Assembly (NCBI GenBank): GCA_947565485.1
Contig: CANOGG010000057.1
Span: forward strand, 1 to 7,229
Reading direction: 5' to 3'
DNA length: 7,229 nucleotides
DNA from: an uncultured Mycoplasma sp.
GTDB lineage: Bacteria; Bacillota_I; Bacilli_A; RF39; UBA660
The translations under genes and the position numbers were made by a program. This document shows positions 1-6,081 of this stretch, one piece after another (position 1 is the first letter of the stretch; every line of letters begins with the position of its first letter). The notes beneath the pieces are model-generated. The model was not told the DNA's origin. It searched no databases and saw only the letters and a program-made list of their open reading frames with translations.

Positions 1-3
1 CTT

Positions 4-348
4 TTAAGTAGCTAGATGGTTAATTATCCATTCATAGTATTTTTTGCGCTTTAAGATAGATAATTTATATTTATCGCCATTTTTCATGGTAATTAGAATA
101 CCAAAAGGGAAAAATGGTGGAGTGAGACAGGTTTTGGCAGTCTCGATGTCTTTCATTTCTATTTCCCAACTAACACTTTCGGTGCCAACTAGTCCTGATG
201 CTAAAAAAGCAATTCTTTTGTCAGTAAAATAATATTTACCACTTACTTGGCGATTGATGCTTATATTAGGCATTTTCCAACAGTCGCCGGTTACTTTCTC
301 AGCAAATAATTCTTCGTCATCTTTTACTTCATATACTTTTTTTGACAA
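4..348 (-). CDS. GRAM/PH-like domain small protein
   Basis: This 114-residue protein has no signal peptide or membrane segment, so it is probably cytosolic. The central and C-terminal part, from about residue 36 to 112, has the pattern of a bacterial GRAM/PH-like fold. It begins with GKYYFTDKRIAFL, the typical 'x-x-x-T-x-x-R-L/I' strand pair, continues with strands around the FGILITMKNG hairpin, and ends in a helix (KKYYEWIINHL). Proteins of this type are common in Bacillota and mostly lack an assigned role; membrane or lipid association is only suggested by the fold. The start is a TTG at 348, chosen because AGGAGGA (356-362) lies seven bases upstream and no in-frame ATG is near. A strong promoter sits just upstream, so it is a separate transcription unit from the regulator gene to its right. 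Its stop (TAA) is three bases from the window edge, so its downstream neighbour is unseen. The fold is fairly sure; the function is unknown. Confidence 0.8.
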   Translation of the reverse strand: MSKKVYEVKDDEELFAEKVTGDCWKMPNISINRQVSGKYYFTDKRIAFLASGLVGTESVSWEIEMKDIETAKTCLTPPFFPFGILITMKNGDKYKLSILKRKKYYEWIINHLAT

Positions 349-355
349 TTTTAAT

Positions 356-362
356 TCCTCCT
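356..362 (-). promoter_or_regulatory. Ribosome binding site that decides a TTG start
   Basis: The minus strand reads AGGAGGA followed by seven bases (ATTAAAA) and then TTG. This near-perfect Shine-Dalgarno at ideal spacing supports initiation at the TTG at 348 of the GRAM-like gene. Confidence 0.8.
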
Positions 363-387
363 ACTTCATATGAATTTTACGATAAAA

Positions 388-416
388 ATTATAGCACAAG
401 AAATGATATTTTACAA
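388..416 (-). promoter_or_regulatory. Sigma-A-type promoter for the GRAM-like gene
   Basis: On the minus strand a -35 box TTGTAA (411-416) is separated by exactly 17 bases from a consensus -10 box TATAAT (388-393). The -10 is preceded by TGC, an extended -10 element. The predicted start near 381 gives a leader of about 33 bases that ends in the strong ribosome binding site. It lies after the stop of the upstream regulator gene, so the GRAM-like gene can be transcribed on its own. Confidence 0.8.
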
Positions 417-445
417 CGGGAAGAAAATAATTTTTCAGGGATAAT

Positions 446-1156
446 TTATGGGCAAAAAATATCAATGTTATCTGTACTATACTTTTGATTTTTGACTACT
501 TTATAAGTTTCATTTGTTTTATTTACATTGCATCTTATAACATCATAAAATGGGGTGTCATAATAGATGACATTGTCGCCAGAGACTTTAACAAGAGCGA
601 ATCTCGGGGCTTGATGGATATTAATGACTCCAAGAAAATCAATGATGAAAAGAAGAGATAATGATAAGATTACATAAGTAATATTAGTTATTATCTTACT
701 AGTTGTTTTTAGCTTTCTTATCATAATATTAAAACCGATTAGGGATACTAAAAGGCCAAATAAAGAGTAGATACTACCCCAACTTGATTCACTAGGGAAT
801 ACGGTAATAGCTGTAAAAGATATTAAGAGTCCTAGTCCAAGAAAAATAAGGGCGATGATGTTAGTTTTGTTTTCAAGTAATTTATTGGTATAGCTTATCG
901 TGTTGATAATGTTGGCCTCGAGTTTTTCTTGGTAGTTCTCCCCTTTTACTTTTTCACCACTCATTAAGTCATTGATGGTAATGCCTAGAATTTGACATAA
1001 GGGTTGAAATAGCGACAAGTCGGGCATATTTTTGCCATTTTCCCAGTTAGAGATAGTGCGGTCTGTGACGCCTAGTTGTTCAGCTAATTTCTCTTGTGTT
1101 AATTTTTTGTCTTTGCGACATGCAGCAATAAAATTGCCAATGTGTTCTTGATTCAT
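446..1156 (-). CDS. Membrane-anchored XRE-family HTH transcriptional regulator
   Basis: This 236-residue protein has an N-terminal Cro/C1-type helix-turn-helix at about residues 5-65. The signature is LTQEKLAEQLGVTDRTISNWENG, with the recognition helix around TDRTISNWE, followed by the usual PDLSLFQPLCQIL and DLMSGE end of the domain. A charged linker leads to three predicted membrane helices (about 98-120, 128-147 and 155-180). A hydrophilic C-terminal segment of about 55 residues follows and may lie outside the cell. This layout suggests a DNA-binding protein tethered to the membrane, perhaps sensing an envelope or extracellular signal, but no ligand can be inferred. The start is placed at the ATG at 1156 because GAAAGGAG (1168-1175) lies just upstream; a longer frame from TTG at 1183 would put that ribosome site inside the coding region. 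The target genes are unknown; the adjacent GRAM-like gene and its own promoter are candidates by position only. Confidence 0.85.
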   Translation of the reverse strand: MNQEHIGNFIAACRKDKKLTQEKLAEQLGVTDRTISNWENGKNMPDLSLFQPLCQILGITINDLMSGEKVKGENYQEKLEANIINTISYTNKLLENKTNIIALIFLGLGLLISFTAITVFPSESSWGSIYSLFGLLVSLIGFNIMIRKLKTTSKIITNITYVILSLSLLFIIDFLGVINIHQAPRFALVKVSGDNVIYYDTPFYDVIRCNVNKTNETYKVVKNQKYSTDNIDIFCP

Positions 1157-1182
1157 AAAAAATAATGCTCCTTTCACTAGCA

Positions 1183-1211
1183 ATTTTATAATAAATGTGC
1201 ATTTTAGGACA
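1183..1211 (-). promoter_or_regulatory. Possible promoter of the XRE regulator
   Basis: A good -10-like run TATAAAAT (1183-1190) lies about 27 bases before the start codon, but only a weak -35 (TGTCCT, 1206-1211) stands 17 bases from TAAAAT. It may be a regulated promoter. The leader would be about 20 bases long, beginning just before the ribosome binding site. Confidence 0.35.
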
Positions 1212-1327
1212 CGAAATAAAACTGGAGTTTGGGAATTTTATGTTAATTTATTTTTATAAAGAAGCTTATATTTTTTTGTAATTTATTTTTAAGTCCAAGT
1301 TTACTAAAGTTGGGTAATAATACTTTG

Positions 1328-1684
1328 TTATTTTACTTTGTGATAAATGTTAGTGCAGGATTTACAAGTTATTTTTAGATTATAACTCGATAATTTTGGG
1401 TCAAGGATAGTGATTAAGGGTTCATTATCTTTAGGACAGCATAATCTATTTTTAATAGTTAAAAGTTCGGTAGCGTTATTAGTACCTGGTTTACTGTCTT
1501 GGAAATTTAGGATAGCACTTCCCCTACTGCCACAAAGACAGGTGTAGTTAAATTCGATGCTATCATAGGTTTGGTAGCATAAATAACCAATATTGGTTCC
1601 ACAGGAAGTGCAGTACATCCAGCCACCATAGTTAGCAGCTAATCTAGTGTTTGTTAGTTCTTTGTTTTTTAATATTCGTCCCAT
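1328..1684 (-). CDS. Small Cys-rich zinc-ribbon-like protein
   Basis: I do not recognise a named family for this 118-residue protein. Nine cysteines are arranged as two knuckle pairs. C25-x2-C28 with C49-x-C51 could form one metal site. C82/C83 with C107-x2-C110 could form a second. C36 stands alone. This is the pattern of a double zinc ribbon or rubredoxin-like knuckle protein, so Zn or Fe binding is likely but not shown. It has no signal peptide or membrane helix. The ATG at 1684 is supported by GAAAGGA (1692-1698), seven bases upstream. It starts 22 bases after the flavodoxin-domain gene stops, so the two are probably co-transcribed. A role as redox partner of that flavoprotein, or as a nucleic-acid or protein binding ribbon, are both open. 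There is no clear terminator downstream. Confidence 0.7.
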   Translation of the reverse strand: MGRILKNKELTNTRLAANYGGWMYCTSCGTNIGYLCYQTYDSIEFNYTCLCGSRGSAILNFQDSKPGTNNATELLTIKNRLCCPKDNEPLITILDPKLSSYNLKITCKSCTNIYHKVK

Positions 1685-1706
1685 AATTTGGTCCTTTCTA
1701 ATTTTT

Positions 1707-2222
1707 TTATAATGATTTTAGATAATTTAAGAGAGGTTTTAGGTATTTTTGGTTACTTATGTCATATGATTTTTTTAGAGAATTAGCCATACCTATCTCT
1801 TCTGAGCTTTTATTTTCTTTTTTTTCGAGCATGGAGGTAGCAAATTTCATCAGCATTTTGTCTAGTAAAGGCATTTTTTCATAGTTTATACCAGCAGGAA
1901 AATAAAAGTGCTTAATAACTTGTAATTCGTTAGTCGTTAAGTTATGATGCCAAACTTCTTTGATAGAGTTAGTTTCTTTTGGAGTAGCTCCGGTTGTAAA
2001 AATAATTAGTTTGGAGTCTAAATTTAATTTTTTAATTTTGTTTAAACCATCTATTCGACCAGCGTGTATTCTAGTGCCGAATATAATTAGGTCATAGTTA
2101 TTAAAAGAAATTTTCTTAAGATTTCTAATCTCTTCTAATTCACAGTTTAGTTCTCTGCTAAGCCAAGTGGCATATTGTTTGGTAAAACCTGTGATAGATT
2201 TGTATATGATAAGTATTTTCAT
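1707..2222 (-). CDS. Flavodoxin-domain protein (HemG-like type)
   Basis: This 171-residue protein has a flavodoxin fold. It opens with a beta strand (MKILIIY) and a phosphate-binding loop SITGFT (residues 9-14) for FMN. A second FMN-facing loop FGTRIHAGR (48-56) and a TTGATP segment (76-81) occupy the usual places after strands 3 and 4. The family includes menaquinone-linked protoporphyrinogen oxidase (HemG) and many uncharacterised single-domain flavoproteins of Bacillota. With no haem genes in view, the substrate cannot be named. It is likely cytosolic and bound to FMN. The start is set at the ATG at 2222 because GAAAGGAT (2231-2238) precedes it; the longer frame from TTG at 2240 would begin inside that site. 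The gene lies between the frameshifted small membrane protein gene (30 bases away) and the Cys-rich gene (22 bases), with no promoter of its own seen, so it is probably in the valS transcript. Confidence 0.85.
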   Translation of the reverse strand: MKILIIYKSITGFTKQYATWLSRELNCELEEIRNLKKISFNNYDLIIFGTRIHAGRIDGLNKIKKLNLDSKLIIFTTGATPKETNSIKEVWHHNLTTNELQVIKHFYFPAGINYEKMPLLDKMLMKFATSMLEKKENKSSEEIGMANSLKKSYDISNQKYLKPLLNYLKSL

Positions 2223-2252
2223 GAAATTTGATCCTTTCAAAAGGGAATTTTT

Positions 2253-2527
2253 TTATTTTTTCTTGGTTAGATATAATTTTTTTAGTTTATGTATAGATAG
2301 TATTAGAAAGATAAGACTGATGATAATAAAGATAAGACCACAGATTTTGTCTATTTTTTGATTGGTTAAGAGGCCAGTTATAAATATTAGGAAAGTAACT
2401 CCTAAAAATAGAGATATTATGAACATAATTAAAAGATATCGGATAATTTTGGGAGTTTTATGACTAGTACTTAGAGTGATGGTGCCATCTAGGATTAGGT
2501 CGAGTAAAATTTCAAAGATAAATTCAT
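2253..2527 (-). pseudogene. Two-helix small membrane protein, frameshifted at codon 2
   Basis: An open frame of 91 codons fills most of the gap between valS and the flavodoxin gene, but it has no ATG, GTG or TTG near its beginning. Its peptide starts ...FIFEILLDLILDG, then has a basic turn (HKTPKIIRY), a first membrane helix (about residues 32-54), a short loop (NQKIDKI), a second helix (about 63-79) and a Lys-rich tail. An ATG at 2525-2527 lies three bases after the valS stop but is one base out of frame. Adding a single A to the following AA would give ATG AAA TTT ATC, that is MKFIFEILL, and an intact 91-residue protein. The site therefore looks like a one-base loss in a short A run, either real or a sequencing error. 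Translation was probably coupled to valS termination, since there is no Shine-Dalgarno. Comparable short two-helix proteins occur in Bacillota without known function. The first in-frame ATG (2426) would give only 57 residues. Confidence 0.65.
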
Positions 2528-2530
2528 GGC

Positions 2531-5056
2531 TTAGTTTGTTTCTTTTAATTTATTTAGTTTTTCTTTTTCTTGGGTGAGTTTTTCTTTTTCACTGGCAACA
2601 AGATTATTTGGAGCTTTGGCAACAAAATTAGCATTATTAAGGAGACCCTCTCTTTTCTTGATTGAGGCTTCAAGTTCGGCGATTTCTTTTTCTTTTTGGG
2701 CTAAGTCTTCCGCGGTTAGAGTTTTTTCAAAGTAGATGGTGATGTCATATTCTTTATATACTACATTATAACTAGTTTTATCTTCCTTAGTAGTAGTGAT
2801 ATTAGTAATCTTAAGAATTTTAGAGATTAAGTCATAGTTTTCATTATTGTTAAATTTTATGATAACACTTTTGTCCATGTTGTTTTCTTGGTAGGTCTTG
2901 CGATATAACTTAATAAATTCAATCATCGAAGTTATTTTTTCACAAACGGGTTTATCTATTTCATTTTTGTTATAAATTGGATACTTACTAATCATAAGGT
3001 TAGTCGCACCAGTTAGATTTTGATAAATTTCATCAGTTACATAAGGCATGAATGGGTGGAGCATCTTTAGAATACCAGATAAAACTTTTTTCAAAATATT
3101 TTTAGTTGTATTGTTCTCTAAGTTAAATTTAGCAAATTCAATATAATTATCACAAAAATCATTATAGATAAAGTTATAAATTCTAAGACCAGCATTATTG
3201 AGTTCGAATTTATCCATGAATTTAGTGACATCATGAATAGTTTCGTTATATTTAGTTAAGAGCCATTTATCGATATCTTGAAGATTTTTAAGTTCGGCTT
3301 CTTCATTTATGTCGGCGATGTTCATGAGAACGAACCGAGAGGCATTCCATAATTTATTGATGAAATTCCAAGTGCTTTTTAAGTTTTCTTCGTCAAATTT
3401 TAGGTCCATGCCATTAGAGACAGCGGTTGTTAAATAAAATCTTAGAGCATCAGCGCCATATTCTTCACAACACTTGATGGGGTCTATACCATTACCGAGG
3501 CTTTTAGACATTTTGCGACCTTCTTTATCACGAATTAAACCATGAATAAGGCAGTGTTTAAATGGACGTTTATTAAGAAATTCTAAGCCTTGGAAAGTCA
3601 TACGATTAACCCAGAAAGGGATGATATCATAACCGGTTACTAAAACAGAATTGGGGTAATAAGTTTTTAAATCAGTAGTATTATCAGGCCAGCCTAAAGT
3701 AGAAAAAGGCCAAAGAGCACTAGAGAACCAAGTATCTAGGACATCCTCATCTTGAGTCCAGCCCTCCTCTTTTGGTGCCTCTACTCCAACATATACTTTA
3801 TCATCTTTATACCAAGCAGGAATACGATGGCCCCACCAGAGTTGGCGAGAGATACACCAGTCGTAGGTTATTTCCATCCAATGGTTCATGATTTTTTCAA
3901 AACGAGCGGGAACAAAGTTGACTTTCGTGTCTTTATTTTTTTGGTTCATAAGAACACGGTCAGCTAGAGGTCGCATTTTAACAAACCATTGTTTAGAAAT
4001 CATCGGTTCTACTAAAACGCCACTTCGTTCACTAAAGGGAGCATTGTGGGTAATATTTTCAATACTTAGAAGAAGGCCGGCTTTTTTTAAGTCAGTGATT
4101 AATTTTTCACGACAGGTAAAACGGTCGATTCCTTCATAAACGCCGGCGGTAGAACTCATTGTGCCATCAGCGTTGATACATTTTACTTGGGGTAAGTTAT
4201 GTCTTAGGCCAACTTCATAATCGTTGGGGTCATGAAAAGGAGTTATTTTAACACAGCCTGTACCTTTAGTCATGTCAGCATGTTCATCACTAATGATGGG
4301 AATAAGTTCGTTTACAATAGGTAAATAGACGTTTTGGCCGATATATTTTTGATAGCGTTCATCCTCAGGATTGACAGCGACTGCAGTATCACCAAAAAGA
4401 GTTTCGGGTCTAGTGGTCGCAACATCTAAGTATTCTGCACTATTTTCGATTTGGTATTTTAGATGGTAGAAAGCGCCAGGAATATCTTTATAAATAACTT
4501 CTTCATTAGATAAAGCGGTTTTTGCAACAGGGTCCCAATTGATGATTTTCTCACCTTGGTAGATGAGACCTTTGTTATATAAGTCGACAAAAACCTTGCG
4601 AACAGCCTTAGATAGGCCCTCATCTAGGGTAAAACGTTCTTTAGAGTAAGCTAAAGATAAGCCTAGAGTAGCCCATTGTTCGTGGATATTTTGGGCATAT
4701 TCTTCTTTCCAGGCCCAAGCGTGTTTTAACCATTCTTCGCGGCCTAACTCACGGGGATTAAGACCCATGTCTTGGAGCTTTTTGTCAACTTTGGCTTGAG
4801 TGGCAATACCAGCATGGTCCATGCCAGGAACCCAAAGAGTATTGTAGCCTTGCATTCTTTTGTATCTAATTAAACAGTCTTGGATAGCGGTATCCCAAGC
4901 ATGGCCGATGTGAAGTTTACCAGTAACATTAGGTGGTGGTATTACAATACAGAATGGTTCTTTTGCTTCCTGATTAGGTTCAAAGTAGCCACTTTCTTTC
5001 CATGTTTCATATTTGTTTTTTTCAACCAATTGATGGTTATATTTTTTGTCTAACAT
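2531..5056 (-). CDS. valS: Valine--tRNA ligase (ValRS)
   Basis: This class I synthetase charges tRNA-Val with valine using ATP in the cytosol. It has 841 residues and every expected landmark in order. The Rossmann signature is PPPNVTGKLHIGH at residues 40-52, with HIGH at 49-52. The editing domain (CP1) shows TTRPETLFGD at 214-223 and the GTGCVKITPFHDPNDYE segment at 265-281; it removes mischarged Thr. CISRQLWWGHRIPAW is at 401-415, DVLDTWFSSALWPFS at 438-452, and KMSKS at 515-519. The anticodon-binding helical domain follows, and a C-terminal coiled coil (about 781-840, rich in Lys and Glu) ends the protein as in other bacterial ValRS. It is slightly shorter than many Bacillota homologues but not truncated. 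The ATG at 5056 is preceded by AAAGGTGA (5063-5070). A T-box leader lies upstream. Small membrane, flavodoxin and Cys-rich genes follow without a visible terminator. Confidence 0.98.
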   Translation of the reverse strand: MLDKKYNHQLVEKNKYETWKESGYFEPNQEAKEPFCIVIPPPNVTGKLHIGHAWDTAIQDCLIRYKRMQGYNTLWVPGMDHAGIATQAKVDKKLQDMGLNPRELGREEWLKHAWAWKEEYAQNIHEQWATLGLSLAYSKERFTLDEGLSKAVRKVFVDLYNKGLIYQGEKIINWDPVAKTALSNEEVIYKDIPGAFYHLKYQIENSAEYLDVATTRPETLFGDTAVAVNPEDERYQKYIGQNVYLPIVNELIPIISDEHADMTKGTGCVKITPFHDPNDYEVGLRHNLPQVKCINADGTMSSTAGVYEGIDRFTCREKLITDLKKAGLLLSIENITHNAPFSERSGVLVEPMISKQWFVKMRPLADRVLMNQKNKDTKVNFVPARFEKIMNHWMEITYDWCISRQLWWGHRIPAWYKDDKVYVGVEAPKEEGWTQDEDVLDTWFSSALWPFSTLGWPDNTTDLKTYYPNSVLVTGYDIIPFWVNRMTFQGLEFLNKRPFKHCLIHGLIRDKEGRKMSKSLGNGIDPIKCCEEYGADALRFYLTTAVSNGMDLKFDEENLKSTWNFINKLWNASRFVLMNIADINEEAELKNLQDIDKWLLTKYNETIHDVTKFMDKFELNNAGLRIYNFIYNDFCDNYIEFAKFNLENNTTKNILKKVLSGILKMLHPFMPYVTDEIYQNLTGATNLMISKYPIYNKNEIDKPVCEKITSMIEFIKLYRKTYQENNMDKSVIIKFNNNENYDLISKILKITNITTTKEDKTSYNVVYKEYDITIYFEKTLTAEDLAQKEKEIAELEASIKKREGLLNNANFVAKAPNNLVASEKEKLTQEKEKLNKLKETN

Positions 5057-5083
5057 ATTTAATCACCTTTCTAAAAATTAAAA

Positions 5084-5280
5084 TAAAAAAAGGTTATACC
5101 AAAGGGTGCTTTTAGATAGGCACGGTACCACCTTTTATTTTTACTTATTTTGATAACGCTAATTTATAGCGGGCTATTAAAAGCCAACTAAACAAGCTAC
5201 CTTCAAAAGTTTTCTCTTACTTGAATTACACCAACATCAAGCTCTCTTTAAAAGAGTCGGCTTTTTACTCCTCTTGTTTT
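5084..5280 (-). ncRNA. T-box riboswitch leader of valS (specifier GUA, Val)
   Basis: The leader senses uncharged tRNA-Val and allows read-through into valS. Stem I is closed by a 7-bp helix, AAACAAG (5273-5279) with CTTGTTT (5190-5196). Above it the specifier loop has AGTA on the 5' side (5266-5269) and GAAGGTAG on the 3' side (5197-5204), enclosed by AAAAG/CTTTT. The triplet GTA at 5198-5200 is a valine codon in the specifier position. The AGAGAG and GTTGGTGTAA distal stem I motifs are present (5242-5247 and 5226-5235). Two small hairpins follow: GGCT/AGCC (5172-5185) and CGCTA-TAAAT-TAGCG (5157-5171). The T-box AAGGTGGTACCGTGCC is at 5119-5134. The codon matches the downstream gene, which supports both assignments. 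Confidence 0.93.
5089..5135 (-). terminator. T-box regulated intrinsic terminator
   Basis: AAAGGT (5130-5135) pairs with ACCTTT (5089-5094), TACC (5124-5127) with GGTA (5097-5100), and GTGC (5120-5123) with GCAC (5106-5109). A 10-base loop closes the hairpin, and a run of Ts interrupted by one A follows (to about 5082). The left arm contains the T-box sequence, so pairing of that sequence with the tRNA acceptor end in the antiterminator would prevent this hairpin. Without uncharged tRNA-Val, transcription should stop about 30 bases before the valS start codon. Confidence 0.85.
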
Positions 5281-5296
5281 TTGTTTTTACATTTAT

Positions 5297-5325
5297 ATTT
5301 TAGCAAATATCGCACTTATTAGCAA
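5297..5325 (-). promoter_or_regulatory. Promoter of valS leader (extended -10)
   Basis: The minus strand reads TTGCTA (5320-5325), a 17-base spacer and TAAAAT (5297-5302). The -10 is preceded by TGC, giving an extended -10 element. Transcription should begin near 5290, about 10 bases before the base of T-box stem I. The -35 box starts only seven bases beyond the stop codon of the surface-protein fragment. Confidence 0.75.
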
Positions 5326-5331
5326 GAGTTT

Positions 5332-6057
5332 TTAAGGCTCTTTAGGGTTATTTTGATTATTTGGGGATGCTACTTGTTCAACTGGAGTATTCACTGGTTC
5401 AGTCGGTGCAGGTGTTGGAGATGGGTTATTTGTTTTTTTCTTTTTCAAGTTTATTAAAATAATAAAGGCCATAGCACCAATAGCGAGACCCACAAATAAG
5501 ACAAGCATGATAGAAGAGTTTCGCTTTTTAGCTTCAGCTTCTTTTTTGGCCTCTTCTTCTAGTTCTTTCGGAGATTTGATGTATTCTTTGGTGATAAAAT
5601 ATTTTAGACGGTCACTGATTTCAAATTCGTAGTAGTCACCATTTAGTTTGGCATCTTTTTGATAGAGATTAAAGGTATTATTTCGTTCTTGGTAAGTGTA
5701 GATGTTGATAGTATCGCCTAAAATGTTTTTGAGGCTGGTGGTGGCAGGTATTTTGACCGTAAATTTGCCAGGAAAGCGAGAAATTTTGGAATAGTCGAGG
5801 AAATAACCTTTATGTTTTAGTTTCGATTCATCGGCCGAAGTTATTTTGGCGTCAAGGTCGAGGGCGACAGAACCATTTATATTTTGGCCAAAAAAAGTGA
5901 GAGTAAAATCATTATATTTGATGTTTAGAACTTTTTCAGTTCCTCTTATGGCACTAAAGAGTTCAGCGCCTAAGAAAGTTTTGTTACTGGCATCAATATT
6001 AATGAAGGTTTTACATTTAGCATAACTAATATATTTAATTAAGATAGTGTCTAAATC
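5332..6057 (-). pseudogene. Start-less C-terminal module of a surface protein with membrane anchor
   Basis: A 241-codon frame open from a TAA at 6058-6060 to a TAA at 5332-5334 contains no ATG, GTG or TTG before the membrane helix and no ribosome binding site. The peptide has a beta-rich domain with the segments NKTFLGAELFSAIRGTEK (25-42) and FTLTFFGQNINGS (51-63). This is a recurring module at the C-terminus of large Bacillota surface proteins, by my recollection of such sequences. A charged helix follows (PKELEEEAKKEAEAKK, 163-178), then one transmembrane segment (about 182-203), KKKK at 205-208 and a Pro/Thr/Asn-rich tail that would be cytoplasmic. It looks like the anchor end of an exported protein. 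It lies in the same frame as the Ig-like protein upstream, separated by 24 bases that contain three TAA codons when the stop is counted. Either one gene was broken there or this is the remnant of a second gene. Composition and frame are otherwise well preserved, suggesting recent inactivation or an unusual way of translation. Confidence 0.6.
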
Positions 6058-6081
6058 TTAGTTTTTATATTATATTAAGTC

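Noticed and set aside
44..232. Plus-strand open frame of 62 codons
   Set aside because: It lies wholly inside the GRAM-like gene on the opposite strand and has no recognisable protein features.
1295..1313. Dyad considered as an intrinsic terminator for the valS operon
   Set aside because: The bases after it on the minus strand are A-rich, not T-rich, and it carries a central mismatch.
2167..2361. Plus-strand open frame of 64 codons
   Set aside because: It is antisense to the flavodoxin and small membrane protein genes; its hydrophobic content mirrors the real minus-strand frames.
2519..2527. Programmed ribosomal frameshift to rescue the small membrane protein
   Set aside because: The GAATTTA context does not fit the canonical X-XXY-YYZ slippery heptamer, and a shift at codon 2 would be without a good precedent.
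3752..4139. Two overlapping plus-strand open frames
   Set aside because: Both are antisense shadows within valS, which is intact and well conserved here.
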